DNA of 64,000 nt from JAEZPW01 sp035629075 (GTDB lineage Bacteria > Acidobacteriota > Terriglobia > Terriglobales > Acidobacteriaceae), in the NCBI GenBank assembly GCA_035629075.1, contig DASPIK010000109.1, positions 48,633 to 112,632 on the forward strand. The letters run 5' to 3'. The notes beneath the pieces are model-generated. The model was not told the origin of the DNA and searched no databases. It worked only from the letters and a program-made list of their open reading frames with translations. Within the stretch, counting starts at the first letter, position 1. Each line of letters starts with the position of its first letter. Shown here piece by piece: positions 1-9,074 of the stretch. A program made the position numbers and the translations under genes.

Positions 1-840
1 CTCTGGGCGCACTGGAGTTCGGTGGACCAGCAGATGGATGTCGCCTTCCCTCTCTTTGAGAAATGGGGAGTAGCCGGCGTGAAGATCGACTTCATGGACC
101 GTGATGATCAGAACATGGTTGGCTTCTACCGCCGTGTGCTCAAAAAAGCCGCAGAACATCACCTTATGATCAACTTTCACGGCGCGTTCAAACCTGACGG
201 TGTGCGCCGAACCTATCCGAACGTTGTGACACGCGAAGGCGTGCTTGGACTGGAGTATTCCAAGTGGACCGGGCGCATCACTCCGGTACACAACTGCACT
301 TTGCCCTTCACACGCATGCTTGCCGGCCCGCTCGACTACACTCCTGGCGGCTTTGGCAACGTCACCCGTGAAAACTTCGTTCCCCGCGAAACCCAGCCGA
401 TGGTCATGGGCACTCGGGCGCACCAACTCGCGATATACGTCGTGTTCGAAAGCCCGTTGCAGATGGTTACGGACTATCCGGAGCGCTATCGCGGCCAGCG
501 CGAATTCGAATTCATCAAGAAGGTTCCGACGACTTGGGACGAAACCCGAGTCCTAGCCGGAAAGCCGATGGAGTTCATCACCATGGCTCGGCGCAGTGGC
601 GAGGATTGGTTTCTTGGGGCAATGACGGATTGGAACCAGCGCGACATTGAAGTTCCATTAACGTTCCTCGCGCCCGGAAAATACGAAGCGGAAATCTACT
701 CAGACGCCGCTGATGCCGACAAGCAACCCACACACACGACGATTGAACGTAGAGTGGTTCAACCCACGGACACGTTACGCCTTCACCTGGTCACGGGTGG
801 CGGCGCCGCAATTCACCTGCGGCCAGTCACCACGAACTAG
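1..840 (+). CDS. Glycoside hydrolase family 97 protein, C-terminal part (5' end outside window)
   Basis: The frame is open from the first base, so the N-terminal beta-sandwich and most of the barrel lie upstream. What remains is the end of the (beta/alpha)8 barrel followed by the C-terminal beta domain. GH97 enzymes are calcium-dependent exo-acting alpha-glucosidases (inverting) or alpha-galactosidases (retaining). The strand GVKIDFMDRDDQ carries an Asp (codon 88-90), and a Glu in LGLEY (codon 253-255) lies 55 residues later. From memory this matches the nucleophile/acid-base spacing of the retaining alpha-galactosidase BtGH97b (D415/E470), so a retaining alpha-galactosidase-type activity is inferred. 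It ends at a bidirectional terminator shared with the convergent LacI gene. Family assignment is firm; substrate is not. Confidence 0.85.
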   Translation, partial: LWAHWSSVDQQMDVAFPLFEKWGVAGVKIDFMDRDDQNMVGFYRRVLKKAAEHHLMINFHGAFKPDGVRRTYPNVVTREGVLGLEYSKWTGRITPVHNCTLPFTRMLAGPLDYTPGGFGNVTRENFVPRETQPMVMGTRAHQLAIYVVFESPLQMVTDYPERYRGQREFEFIKKVPTTWDETRVLAGKPMEFITMARRSGEDWFLGAMTDWNQRDIEVPLTFLAPGKYEAEIYSDAADADKQPTHTTIERRVVQPTDTLRLHLVTGGGAAIHLRPVTTN

Positions 841-860
841 TCGAGTACGCGCAAGACAAA

Positions 861-893
861 AAACCGGCGTGGAGATCGTATCCACGCCGGTTT
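861..893. terminator. Bidirectional intrinsic terminator
   Basis: A perfect 13-bp inverted repeat (AAACCGGCGTGGA / TCCACGCCGGTTT) with a 7-base loop, A-rich on one side and T-rich on the other, sits between the convergent GH97 and LacI genes. Confidence 0.85.
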
Positions 894-948
894 CAAATTT
901 CGGAACTGCGACATCCTGCGCTGCTTAGGTGCGACTGCACCGCCGAAT

Positions 949-1959
949 CTACTTGCCCGGCGCTAACGCAGTCGAATTGCGCAACACCAGATTGGTCTCC
1001 AGCCTGTATTCAGTGCCTTCCGGTGCAGGTGTGTCGCGTTCGACGTCGTTTAGCAGTGCTTCAAAAGCGATCCTCGCAAGCTCGCTTTGCGACATTTGAA
1101 CCGTCGTCAACGGGGGAACCACGAATTGCGCGAGGCGTATGTCGTCAAATCCAACTACCGACAGGTCCGACGGCAATCGTAAGTCGTTCTCAAATGCTGT
1201 GCGCATTACCCCGATCGCGGTCAAATCGTTCGAGCAGAGTACAGCCGTAGGACGAAGACGCATTTTGAAGAGCTTCTCGGCCGCCAACATCCCGCCCTCA
1301 ACCGTGTGATCCCCTTGGGCCAGCAACTCGGGCGCGGCCTCAAGTCCGATTTCCTTCATCGACTGAATGAATGCTGACCTCCGGGCCATCGCCGATTTGA
1401 GGCCAGTCGGCCCGGTGATGAATGCAATTCTCTTGTGCCGAAGTGCCGCCAGGTGCTGAACCGCTTGCCGAATACCACGTAAGTAGTCGATTCTTATGTT
1501 GCTGACCCGGGGGCGTGCGGGTCCAACATCCACAAAAACGAGCGGGACGTTGCGGTCCGTCAGATGTTCAAGCACGGATTCTTCCATGCCGAACGTCATG
1601 ATCGCGACACCCTCAACGCGTCGCTCGATCATTCGCCGAACAGAAAGCTCCATTCGCTTCGGATCATGCACGGTGGAGCTCAGCATGATCTCGTAGCCAT
1701 ACTGCACGGCTGTATTCTCGAAGACCTGCACGATTTCAGGGAAGAAAGGATTGGTGATTTCCGAGACAATGAGTCCAAAGATTCTGCTGCGACCGGACAC
1801 CAGGGCTCGCGCCTGAGTATTGGGGACATACCCAAGCTCGTCGATCACCTTCCAGACTCGCTTTGCAAGCTTCGGATCGACAGTTGGAATGCGATTGACT
1901 GCCCGCGAAACAGTTGCGGTGGACACACCAGCACGTCTGGCAATTTCTTTGATGTCCAT
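949..1959 (-). CDS. LacI-family transcriptional regulator (paralogue 1)
   Basis: A 336-aa one-domain repressor. The N-terminal LacI helix-turn-helix spans residues 1-50 (IKEIARRAGVSTATVSRAVN), followed by a periplasmic-binding-like effector domain (about 60-330) with the usual DLSVVGFDD motif. I chose the Met that begins MDIKEIAR because the paralogue at 16438-17457 starts there; the longer reading adds seven non-conserved residues. The two paralogues are near-identical through the DNA-binding helix, so they probably see similar operators. Given the surrounding arabinosidases and ara genes, control of arabinose or arabinoglycan genes is inferred; the effector is unknown. Confidence 0.9.
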   Translation of the reverse strand: MDIKEIARRAGVSTATVSRAVNRIPTVDPKLAKRVWKVIDELGYVPNTQARALVSGRSRIFGLIVSEITNPFFPEIVQVFENTAVQYGYEIMLSSTVHDPKRMELSVRRMIERRVEGVAIMTFGMEESVLEHLTDRNVPLVFVDVGPARPRVSNIRIDYLRGIRQAVQHLAALRHKRIAFITGPTGLKSAMARRSAFIQSMKEIGLEAAPELLAQGDHTVEGGMLAAEKLFKMRLRPTAVLCSNDLTAIGVMRTAFENDLRLPSDLSVVGFDDIRLAQFVVPPLTTVQMSQSELARIAFEALLNDVERDTPAPEGTEYRLETNLVLRNSTALAPGK

Positions 1960-2046
1960 AACGTGCCAGCCTACCAGCACCGGCCACGGTGAGCAATCGA
2001 TTACAAGGGCGTTCGAAGACCCCGAAGCGACGGTTGCTCGAATGGA

Positions 2047-2217
2047 TCAGTGCCTTTTTCTCTCAAGCGCCTCTCTGAGTTTTCGATAGATAATCGCTTG
2101 CGCGCGAACCACCGCGGGCTCGCTATGAGCTTCATGCTCGGTGTCGAAAGGACCGAAAATCGCCTTAGCGCAATCGTAAGCCAGGGCGTCCAACGCGTCA
2201 TCATTCAAACGTGCCAC
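2047..2217 (-). CDS. Small hypothetical protein, 56 aa
   Basis: A GTG start at 2215-2217 is preceded at 7 nt by a perfect AGGAGG, which marks it as the true start rather than the longer upstream frame that would overlap the next gene. The protein is acidic in the first half (DDALDALAYDCAKAIFG) and basic at the C-terminus (REALERKRH), with no membrane segment. It is not recognised as a known family. It is divergent from the metallopeptidase gene at 2399. Confidence 0.6.
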   Translation of the reverse strand: MARLNDDALDALAYDCAKAIFGPFDTEHEAHSEPAVVRAQAIIYRKLREALERKRH

Positions 2218-2398
2218 TCGTAGCCCTCCTTGTGCTGTTTTGGCGGTTTCCTCCACCGACCGCTGCAGCAGCAAAATGCACGTTTCATGCACCGCAATTG
2301 CGTGGTGCTTTGGTCTGGATACTGTATAAAATGCTCCAAACGCAGTCAAACGACACGAATCCGGCCTTGCGCCGGTTGCGGTTCCTTTAGGAGCGAGC

Positions 2399-3301
2399 AT
2401 GAGGCAAAGAATCATCGCGGCCCTTTTGGGTACTTCCCTACTATTCACGCTGTCCGTTGTCGCAGCCGACCAGAAACCACTCATCCAGGACTATGCCTCC
2501 GCCGTTATTAGCGCACCGGCGGATTTCTTGCGTGCCGATCCGTTCTACAAGAAATATGTCGATGCCGAAGGCATTGCCATACTCAGTTCCGAGAAAGTTC
2601 CCGACTCTGCTTTGCTTGTGGCTCGCGACATCGCTGTACACATGCTCGCAAACCGGCCTGACATTCGTGCCGCCATGGTCGCTGAACGCTGGCGCGTAGG
2701 GGTGATGGCACAGTCGGAATCGACTACCGACATCCCCGAGCATCGTAACCTGAAGAAGCCCGGCATCGAGCACGTCACGGCCATCGAGCGGGCACACTAT
2801 GACCGCATCGCAAAACTAACGGACAAACAGTACTGGGATAAGCGTGCACGAGGACTCGGCGGCAACCCGACGACTTGCGCCGAGGAGAATCTGCTTGGCT
2901 ACCCGGGAACCCGCTATTTCGGTGAGAACATCTTCGTCCACGAGTTCTCTCACGCTATTCACCAGGGCATCAGGCTTGCCGATCCGAAACTTGCTGCCGA
3001 GATCGATCAGGCTTACCGCGATGCCATGCAACTTGGCCTTTGGAAGAACTCGTATGGTGAGACCAACTCCTCGGAGTACTGGGCCGAGGGCACTCAGTTC
3101 TGGTTCCACTCAAACTACGAATATGTCGACGGGAACACGCGTATTAATACGCCCCTCGATCTCCTTCGTTACGACCCTAAGCTCTACGAGTTGCTGAGCC
3201 GGGTCTATCCGGATCATCGGATTCCGGCCGACGTGTATCACGGCAAGCAGATACCACCGCCACCCACCCACAAACCGGGCGCTATGAATGTCCTTCAGTA
3301 G
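2399..3301 (+). CDS. Secreted putative zinc metallopeptidase
   Basis: A 300-aa protein with an N-terminal signal peptide ending about residue 22 (LLFTLSVVAA). The segment FVHEFSHAIH contains an HExxH-type zinc site at about residue 182, and a downstream EYWAEGTQFWF supplies a plausible third glutamate ligand, as in gluzincins. Overall it resembles the scattered anthrax-lethal-factor-like (ATLF) metallopeptidases, but that subfamily call is tentative. AGGAG lies 5 nt before the ATG. A secreted protease here fits a locus attacking glycosylated protein, but the substrate is unknown. Confidence 0.7.
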   Translation: MRQRIIAALLGTSLLFTLSVVAADQKPLIQDYASAVISAPADFLRADPFYKKYVDAEGIAILSSEKVPDSALLVARDIAVHMLANRPDIRAAMVAERWRVGVMAQSESTTDIPEHRNLKKPGIEHVTAIERAHYDRIAKLTDKQYWDKRARGLGGNPTTCAEENLLGYPGTRYFGENIFVHEFSHAIHQGIRLADPKLAAEIDQAYRDAMQLGLWKNSYGETNSSEYWAEGTQFWFHSNYEYVDGNTRINTPLDLLRYDPKLYELLSRVYPDHRIPADVYHGKQIPPPPTHKPGAMNVLQ

Positions 3302-3396
3302 CTAGACGCTGTGGCGGACTTGGTGCACAAAGGTAAATGACTCCGGGCTGACACGGACTGCTTCGAGTAATCCGTATCAGTCCGGTTAATTCGTTT

Positions 3397-3960
3397 TTAA
3401 GCTTTGATCTTGATCAGATAAACGCAACGACTTCCGCCGCGCAGTATCGATTCCTCGATCTCCGCTTCGACGGGCCTGCCGAGAATTCGCGAATAGGTTT
3501 CCTTTTGCCATCCCAGCGTGCATTCGCATTGATCTGCGGGGGTCCCGCTCTTCTGAACGAGTGGACAGGTGCACCTTTTCTGTCGATCGACGATCCGAAT
3601 CGTGCCGGCTTGCTCGTCGTACTCGGCTTTCGCTACCCATCCGGACGGTTCCTGGACAGCTTTCAGGAATCCCTTGATGTCGCCCTTGAACTTATCCCAC
3701 GTGACATCACGATACTGAATGGCACATTCACGCCCAAGCGCTTGCAGCAGTCGTTTCTTGGTAGCTTCGTCCAATTCCCTCCCAAGTACTTCGATAAACT
3801 TCGCGTATCGTAGGCGGGCCGAATCCAACTGAGACTGCAACCATTTGGGATCGGGTTCGGCAGACTGGGCTGCTGCAGTGGGGGTGATCGACACAAAAGC
3901 GGCCGAGCACACACCCGCGGCGCAGCAGGTTACGAACTGACGTCTCACGAGGTCGCTCAT
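3397..3960 (-). CDS. Tat-exported hypothetical protein with Cys-rich C-terminal half
   Basis: A 187-aa protein with a twin-arginine-like N-terminus (VRRQFVTCCAAG, then an Ala-rich hydrophobic stretch to about residue 32). The C-terminal half has conserved-looking Cys residues (KRCTCPLV, DQCECTLGW, SRCVYLI), an arrangement reminiscent of L-2-amino-thiazoline-4-carboxylate hydrolase-like or V4R-like small domains. I do not assign a function. It is divergent from the GH127 gene; the shared 174-bp intergenic region holds an operator-like word. Confidence 0.6.
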   Translation of the reverse strand: MSDLVRRQFVTCCAAGVCSAAFVSITPTAAAQSAEPDPKWLQSQLDSARLRYAKFIEVLGRELDEATKKRLLQALGRECAIQYRDVTWDKFKGDIKGFLKAVQEPSGWVAKAEYDEQAGTIRIVDRQKRCTCPLVQKSGTPADQCECTLGWQKETYSRILGRPVEAEIEESILRGGSRCVYLIKIKA

Positions 3961-3997
3961 TGATTCTCCGGTTACGAGATCGTGTGGGCCCTATTTG

Positions 3998-4011
3998 GGA
4001 AAACGTATTCT
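3998..4011 (+). promoter_or_regulatory. Putative LacI-family operator (copy 1)
   Basis: GGAAAACGTATTCT matches the word found before GH51 (AGAAAACGTTTACT) at 11 of 14 positions. It lies between the divergent Tat-protein gene and the GH127 gene. LacI/CcpA-type proteins bind such AAACGTTT-centred palindromes. Confidence 0.45.
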
Positions 4012-4134
4012 TACGATAGCTCCAATCAGCCAACAAGAGAATAGGAAATTTCTGCAGAATGCGTATAATGTGCGCACACACAAGCAGAGCCCGTGAAGTA
4101 ATCGTTTGCTCAGCGTGTGGCGGAGGAACCTGGG

Positions 4135-6093
4135 ATGGCTTCAAATGAAGTGAGCCGCAGGCAGTTCATGGGCGCCGCAGCTGCGGCAGCCGGAGTCGCA
4201 CTTATACCCGAGCAGGTCATGGCATTGCAGGATCCCGTACTCAACACAATTCAACGAAACGGGAAAACCATCTCGAACGAGAAAGTGCCTTGGAAACTCC
4301 GCCCGTTCCCCATGAAGCAGGTACGCCTGCTGGACGGCCCTTTCAAGCAGCACATGGAAGCGAATCGCCGGTATTTGCACGCACTCCCGACTGATCGCCT
4401 TGCGCACACATTCCGTATCACCGCCGGCCTGCCTAGTTCGGCTCAGCCCCTTGGCGGCTGGGAAAAGCCCGATTGCGAACTGCGAGGCCACTTCACCGGC
4501 GGGCACTATCTTTCCGGCGTAGCGCTCACCTATGCGAGCACTGGCGACGAAGATCTGAAGAAGAAGGGCGACGCGCTGATCGCCGAACTAGCCGCGTGTC
4601 AAAAGGCGCTGAAGACCGGATACCTGAGCGCCTTCCCGGAAGAGTTGTTCGACCGTCTCCGCGAAGGGCAGAAAGTCTGGGCACCTTTCTACACCCTGCA
4701 CAAGATAATGGCCGGCACTCTCGACATGTTCGTCCACTGCGGAAACGAGCAGGCACTGGACGTGGTCGAGAAAATGGCCCTGTGGGTTGGGAAGTATACC
4801 GGCGGAAATTCCGATTCGCAGACCATGAGCTATGCTCACATGCAACGCGTGCTCGGCAACGAGTTCGGCGGCATGGCCGAGGTGATGGCGAACCTATATG
4901 CCGTCACAGGGAACGAGCGGTACATGCAGGTGGCGAAACGCTTCGACCACAAGCGCTTTTTCGATCCGCTTGCTGCGCATCGCGATGAACTGAAGGGGCT
5001 GCATGCCAATACCCAGATTCCCAAGGTGATCGCCGCAGCGCGCCAGTACGAACTAACGGGCGAGAAGCGCTACCGCGACATCTCCGAGTTCTTCTGGGAC
5101 GCAGTCGTCGGCGAGCGCACATACTGCGTGGGCGGCACCAGCAACGAAGAGATGTGGAACACCGATCCAGGACAGTTGGCGAAAGAGCTGAGCGTTAACT
5201 CCACCGAATGCTGTTGCGCGCATAACATGATGAAATTGACGCGTCACCTGTTCGGCTGGTCGGCCGAGGCGCGCCTCATGGACTATTACGAGCGCGCAAT
5301 GTTCAATCACCGGTTGGGAACCATTCCCCTCAACGAGGACGGCTCGTCGATCTACTACCTGCCACTCGTTTCGGGTTTCTTCAAGCCATACGGCGACCAG
5401 TTCAACTCTTTCTGGTGCTGCACCGGCACGGCGGTGGAAGAGTTCGGCAGGCTGAACGACACCATTTATTTCCACGACGATGATTCGCTTTACGTGAATC
5501 TCTACGCTGGTTCCGAACTCGAGTGGCCGGAGAAGGGCCTGCGCGTACGTCAGGAGACGTCATTCCCCGAACAGCAGACGACGACTTTGACTATTACGGC
5601 GAGGAATCCCGTGCAGGTTGCCATCAATCTCCGCATCCCGTACTGGGCCGTGGGCGGGAGCGTGAAGCTGAACGGAGCCGTGCTGCCTGCCTTCTCCAGT
5701 CCGACGAGCTACCTGAGCATCAACCGGGTTTGGAAGACGGGAGACAAGATCGAACTCAGCCTGCCCATGGCTCTGCACGTGGAACACATGCCAGACGACG
5801 AAAACGTGCAGGCCGTCATGTATGGACCGTTGGTGTTGGCCGGCACTTTCGGCCAGGTTAGCAAAGAAGAAGTGAAATTCGATGACCACGATGTGCACGT
5901 CCCCACGTTGCATCCCGTCCCGGACATCGTCGCCGACCCGAAGAGCCCCACCGCCTGGGTCGAACCGGACAGCAAGTCCCCATTGGGCTTCAAGGCTGTT
6001 GGACAGAAAGAAGCGTTCAGCCTAACTCCGCTATACAAAGTCAATCGCGAGCGTTATGCGGTCTACTGGAATGTAAAAACAACGAGCGTTTAA
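4135..6093 (+). CDS. Tat-exported beta-L-arabinofuranosidase, GH127/GH146 type (DUF1680)
   Basis: A 652-aa protein of the DUF1680 (alpha/alpha)6-barrel superfamily, whose GH127 and GH146 members release beta-L-arabinofuranose from hydroxyproline-linked or pectic chains using a zinc-held cysteine nucleophile. The GGTSNEEMW motif (333-341) and ECCCAHN (358-364) correspond to the Glu/Cys zinc centre. A Tat signal, SRRQFMG, is at residues 7-13 followed by an Ala-rich h-region, so a periplasmic or cell-surface enzyme is expected. The start was placed at the ATG 7 nt after GGAGGA; an in-frame GTG 18 nt upstream lacks such a site. GH127 versus GH146 cannot be settled by eye. It is likely under a LacI-type repressor (operator at 3998). 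Confidence 0.88.
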   Translation: MASNEVSRRQFMGAAAAAAGVALIPEQVMALQDPVLNTIQRNGKTISNEKVPWKLRPFPMKQVRLLDGPFKQHMEANRRYLHALPTDRLAHTFRITAGLPSSAQPLGGWEKPDCELRGHFTGGHYLSGVALTYASTGDEDLKKKGDALIAELAACQKALKTGYLSAFPEELFDRLREGQKVWAPFYTLHKIMAGTLDMFVHCGNEQALDVVEKMALWVGKYTGGNSDSQTMSYAHMQRVLGNEFGGMAEVMANLYAVTGNERYMQVAKRFDHKRFFDPLAAHRDELKGLHANTQIPKVIAAARQYELTGEKRYRDISEFFWDAVVGERTYCVGGTSNEEMWNTDPGQLAKELSVNSTECCCAHNMMKLTRHLFGWSAEARLMDYYERAMFNHRLGTIPLNEDGSSIYYLPLVSGFFKPYGDQFNSFWCCTGTAVEEFGRLNDTIYFHDDDSLYVNLYAGSELEWPEKGLRVRQETSFPEQQTTTLTITARNPVQVAINLRIPYWAVGGSVKLNGAVLPAFSSPTSYLSINRVWKTGDKIELSLPMALHVEHMPDDENVQAVMYGPLVLAGTFGQVSKEEVKFDDHDVHVPTLHPVPDIVADPKSPTAWVEPDSKSPLGFKAVGQKEAFSLTPLYKVNRERYAVYWNVKTTSV

Positions 6094-6112
6094 TATCGTC
6101 TCTCCCCTGCTT

Positions 6113-6143
6113 GGGTGCCGTTTCGACGGCACCCGTTTTTTTT
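6113..6143 (+). terminator. Intrinsic terminator after GH127 gene
   Basis: A 9-bp stem (GGGTGCCGT/ACGGCACCC) with a TTCG tetraloop, followed by G and eight T residues. Confidence 0.9.
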
Positions 6144-6218
6144 GGGGGGGCGGATAGCCGCTCGGGTCCTCGACTGAGCCGCGCAACAGCTTGTCACGCC
6201 AACTGCTCAGTTGCGTCC

Positions 6219-6257
6219 CAAAAAAAGACCCGGCCAGTGCTGCTTGCAGGCCGGGTC
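6219..6257 (-). terminator. Intrinsic terminator of the ara/DUF5695 operon
   Basis: On the minus strand, GACCCGGCC and GGCCGGGTC form a 9-bp stem with a 13-nt loop followed by a run of seven T residues, 22 bp downstream of the last DUF5695 gene. Confidence 0.85.
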
Positions 6258-6278
6258 ATCGAAGAGAGGCAACGAATC

Positions 6279-9074
6279 TTACTTTTTGGCGCTGATCTCA
6301 ACCCAAGTCGTTGCGGCGCCAAGTGGCACCACGTAGGCCTGACGCTCCACTTTGAACGACTGGACCGGAGCGTACGTTAACCCATCCTTGGCTTTGGAGG
6401 GCCGTTCCACGCGCAGCCGCGCATTTGGAGTGAACTGATCCGCCGCGGAAAGCCCGATTCTGACCGCGCCTGTGCTTGCATCGACCTCGACCGCCTCGAA
6501 CTTTCCAGCTTCAAGCGTCAGCCACAACCCGCTGCTTGCAACGTAAACGCGATTTCGGAACGAGTCTAGCGGCGTAACTTTGATATTGCCGCCATCGCTT
6601 GAGGTCAGATTGCCGCCGAACGCCAGCCACCCTAATTCAGGATGCCGGACCACATATGTCGCGGTATTGAATGCGTGCCCGAAGAAATTCGGTCCGTAGT
6701 CGCCAGTGAGCGGATCGAACTTCAGCATATCGGGGAACGAGTGGAAAGCTGCCGATGAGAAGCCTTCCTCATCGATGTTTGTGATCGCTCCCATAGTCCC
6801 GGCATAGCCGACTCGCAGCAGATACACATCTTCCGGATTATCGCGATAAGCATCGAGTACGGGGATCGCGTTGATACCGGATCCATAGTGGTGCAACTGC
6901 CTTTCGATCCGGCTGTACTTCCCGCCATAGAGGAAATCCCAGAAGCGGCGAGCGCTGCCGTTGTAGCCCCAGTGCGGAACGGTGGGCATGTAACCCAGCA
7001 CGGCATTGAGTGTTACGTCCGCCTTTTCCTGATAGCCGAAATACTTAGTCCAGGCATAGACCTCTTCCTGACCTGTCGAGTCCCAGGGCATCTCGCTGCC
7101 AAACGGGTACGCTTCGGATTTCCAACGATCCGCCCGCTTGCGCATTTGGGCTTCCATGGCTTCGGCCTGCGTGTTCATGCCTTCTCTTTTGAGGTCATTG
7201 AGAATTTGCACGAACACGTCGCCCTCCATCTGCCCGAACTGCGTGTAGTAGGGGGCGAGCTTCATCATCGCCATCGTGGTCTCATAGGCATTGGTCAGGT
7301 ACCAGTCCCACGTATGGTTTGTAACCAGTCCCTCGTAGTTCCGCGCAAGGCGATACATCACCCAATGTGCCGCGGCCACGTGCGGATAGTTGAACGACCG
7401 CCCAAGGTCGTTCGCGCCCTTCTTGTTCCAGCTGGTCCAGCTCTTCCAATTCAGGTCGCTACGGTAATAGTTCGGCGGCAGCTCATTCGGCTCATAATAA
7501 AAGAGGCTCTTCCGCACACCGTACTTCTGGGGCCCGTCACTGATTTGCAGATTTCCCCAAAGCGGGCCATCCACGAATTGCTGTAGCTTTTCGATCTCCT
7601 CTTTCTTTGGCTGACCGAACTGCTTCATGAAAGCCGCAAGCCACGATCCTGATCCGCCTTCGTCACCCAGACCCGCAATCCACACGCGGCTGTCTTGCGT
7701 GACGATTTCGTTGCGCTCACGGTCATAGCTCATCACCGAAGGGCTGCGATGGAACGGGTCCTTCGGATCGACGAACCACTGCTTGGTCGTGAGAAAGTTG
7801 CCCATATCCGCCACGGCCTGCGCAGCCGGCTTCATGACGAAGTAGTTGATCGACTGTGCCGTACCATCCGCATAGGTGACAACCAGGCGCGCGCGGCCCC
7901 AGCTCTTGCCTTTAAGCGTGTACTCTCTCCATCCATTCGGCTTCTGCGCGCCGTCACTGACCGTTATCGCGCCTGCAGGCTCAACAGCCATGGACTTGAC
8001 CGGCTTTTCGTATTTCAGGAACAGTCGGCCATCGAGATCCATCGGCAGAATGTAGCCCGGCACTCCAACTGCGACCGGACGGTGATTCGCCGCGAGCGTG
8101 TCTTCTATCTTGCGAATGGAGGGTGACACCAGGAACTTAACGCCGTAGGTCTTCGACTGGCCCGGAGCCAGCGTCAGCATTGTCGGCGGATTCCAGGGCT
8201 GCGCCTTGCTCCACTCGTTCTCGGCGTAGGCTTGGCTGTGAACCATCCAATCGAAGAACCCTTCGAAGGTCATGCCGCGCGGCGTCGGATCGGTGAAGAT
8301 CTGAGCCGGACCCGGATCGTTGCGTCGGCGCATTGGATTCAGGATCGGGTTATACGCCTCGAAAGGAGTCTTCCCATCTGGCACGACGAGCAACGCGGGG
8401 CCGTGGCCATTCAGGCGTGTTACCTGCAGGTATCCCGCATCCTCGCCAATATAGGGATCGTAGAACGAGCAAGCTTGGTGAGCCTGTTCCAGCGTGCGGT
8501 TGTTAATGACGTTATTGAATACCATCGGAATGCCCAGCGCACCGATCTGGACATTTTCGGAAGTCGCGTTCTTGAGGGTGAATCGCAGGACCAGCTTTCC
8601 GCCTTCAACGCCCCACGTTCGGCGGACCTGCAACGGGAAGTCGGCAGGCAGCGTTGGGGTAAGGTCGGCAGCAGCTAACACCTTGCCCGATGCAGCAACA
8701 GCCTTGATCGGCTTGCGGGCAAATGCTGTCGAGTAGCTCTTCCACTCCCCTGACGTTCCTTTTCTCAACCGCAGATCGAGATCGCCCAGGTGGTAGTAGC
8801 CGTCTTTCGAACGCTCAACCAGAATGTCGCCGGGCGTAAAGTCGAATCCGTTTGCCCCTTTCGGCTTCAGGGCAGCCACCGTTTGCGATGACCGCACCAG
8901 GCTCAGCGTGAACTCAGGCGTCTCGAAGTTCATCGTGCCCTGATCTAGCATCGGACCAGGCTTGGGTGGCTCTTTGGGTTTTCTGTCCTGCGCCGAAGCT
9001 AACTGCAACGCCATAAGCATGAAGAGACAAGACAGAAAAATTGCCGATACGGGCCGGAATGAACCCTTAATCAT
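6279..9074 (-). CDS. Secreted DUF5695 protein (second of tandem pair)
   Basis: A 931-aa protein with a signal peptide (hydrophobic to about residue 29, LQLASAQ). An N-terminal beta-sandwich-like half (to about 400) precedes a Trp/Tyr-rich C-terminal half that looks like an (alpha/alpha)6 toroid, as in many glycosidases and polysaccharide lyases. It aligns with its upstream neighbour over most of its length by eye; both belong to DUF5695, for which I know no established activity. The start is the ATG inside the upstream gene's ATGA stop/start overlap, with AGAGGG 7 nt upstream, so translation is probably coupled. It is the last gene of the LacI-araD-SSS-araB operon, which argues for an arabinose-releasing role. 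Confidence 0.85.
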   Translation of the reverse strand: MIKGSFRPVSAIFLSCLFMLMALQLASAQDRKPKEPPKPGPMLDQGTMNFETPEFTLSLVRSSQTVAALKPKGANGFDFTPGDILVERSKDGYYHLGDLDLRLRKGTSGEWKSYSTAFARKPIKAVAASGKVLAAADLTPTLPADFPLQVRRTWGVEGGKLVLRFTLKNATSENVQIGALGIPMVFNNVINNRTLEQAHQACSFYDPYIGEDAGYLQVTRLNGHGPALLVVPDGKTPFEAYNPILNPMRRRNDPGPAQIFTDPTPRGMTFEGFFDWMVHSQAYAENEWSKAQPWNPPTMLTLAPGQSKTYGVKFLVSPSIRKIEDTLAANHRPVAVGVPGYILPMDLDGRLFLKYEKPVKSMAVEPAGAITVSDGAQKPNGWREYTLKGKSWGRARLVVTYADGTAQSINYFVMKPAAQAVADMGNFLTTKQWFVDPKDPFHRSPSVMSYDRERNEIVTQDSRVWIAGLGDEGGSGSWLAAFMKQFGQPKKEEIEKLQQFVDGPLWGNLQISDGPQKYGVRKSLFYYEPNELPPNYYRSDLNWKSWTSWNKKGANDLGRSFNYPHVAAAHWVMYRLARNYEGLVTNHTWDWYLTNAYETTMAMMKLAPYYTQFGQMEGDVFVQILNDLKREGMNTQAEAMEAQMRKRADRWKSEAYPFGSEMPWDSTGQEEVYAWTKYFGYQEKADVTLNAVLGYMPTVPHWGYNGSARRFWDFLYGGKYSRIERQLHHYGSGINAIPVLDAYRDNPEDVYLLRVGYAGTMGAITNIDEEGFSSAAFHSFPDMLKFDPLTGDYGPNFFGHAFNTATYVVRHPELGWLAFGGNLTSSDGGNIKVTPLDSFRNRVYVASSGLWLTLEAGKFEAVEVDASTGAVRIGLSAADQFTPNARLRVERPSKAKDGLTYAPVQSFKVERQAYVVPLGAATTWVEISAKK

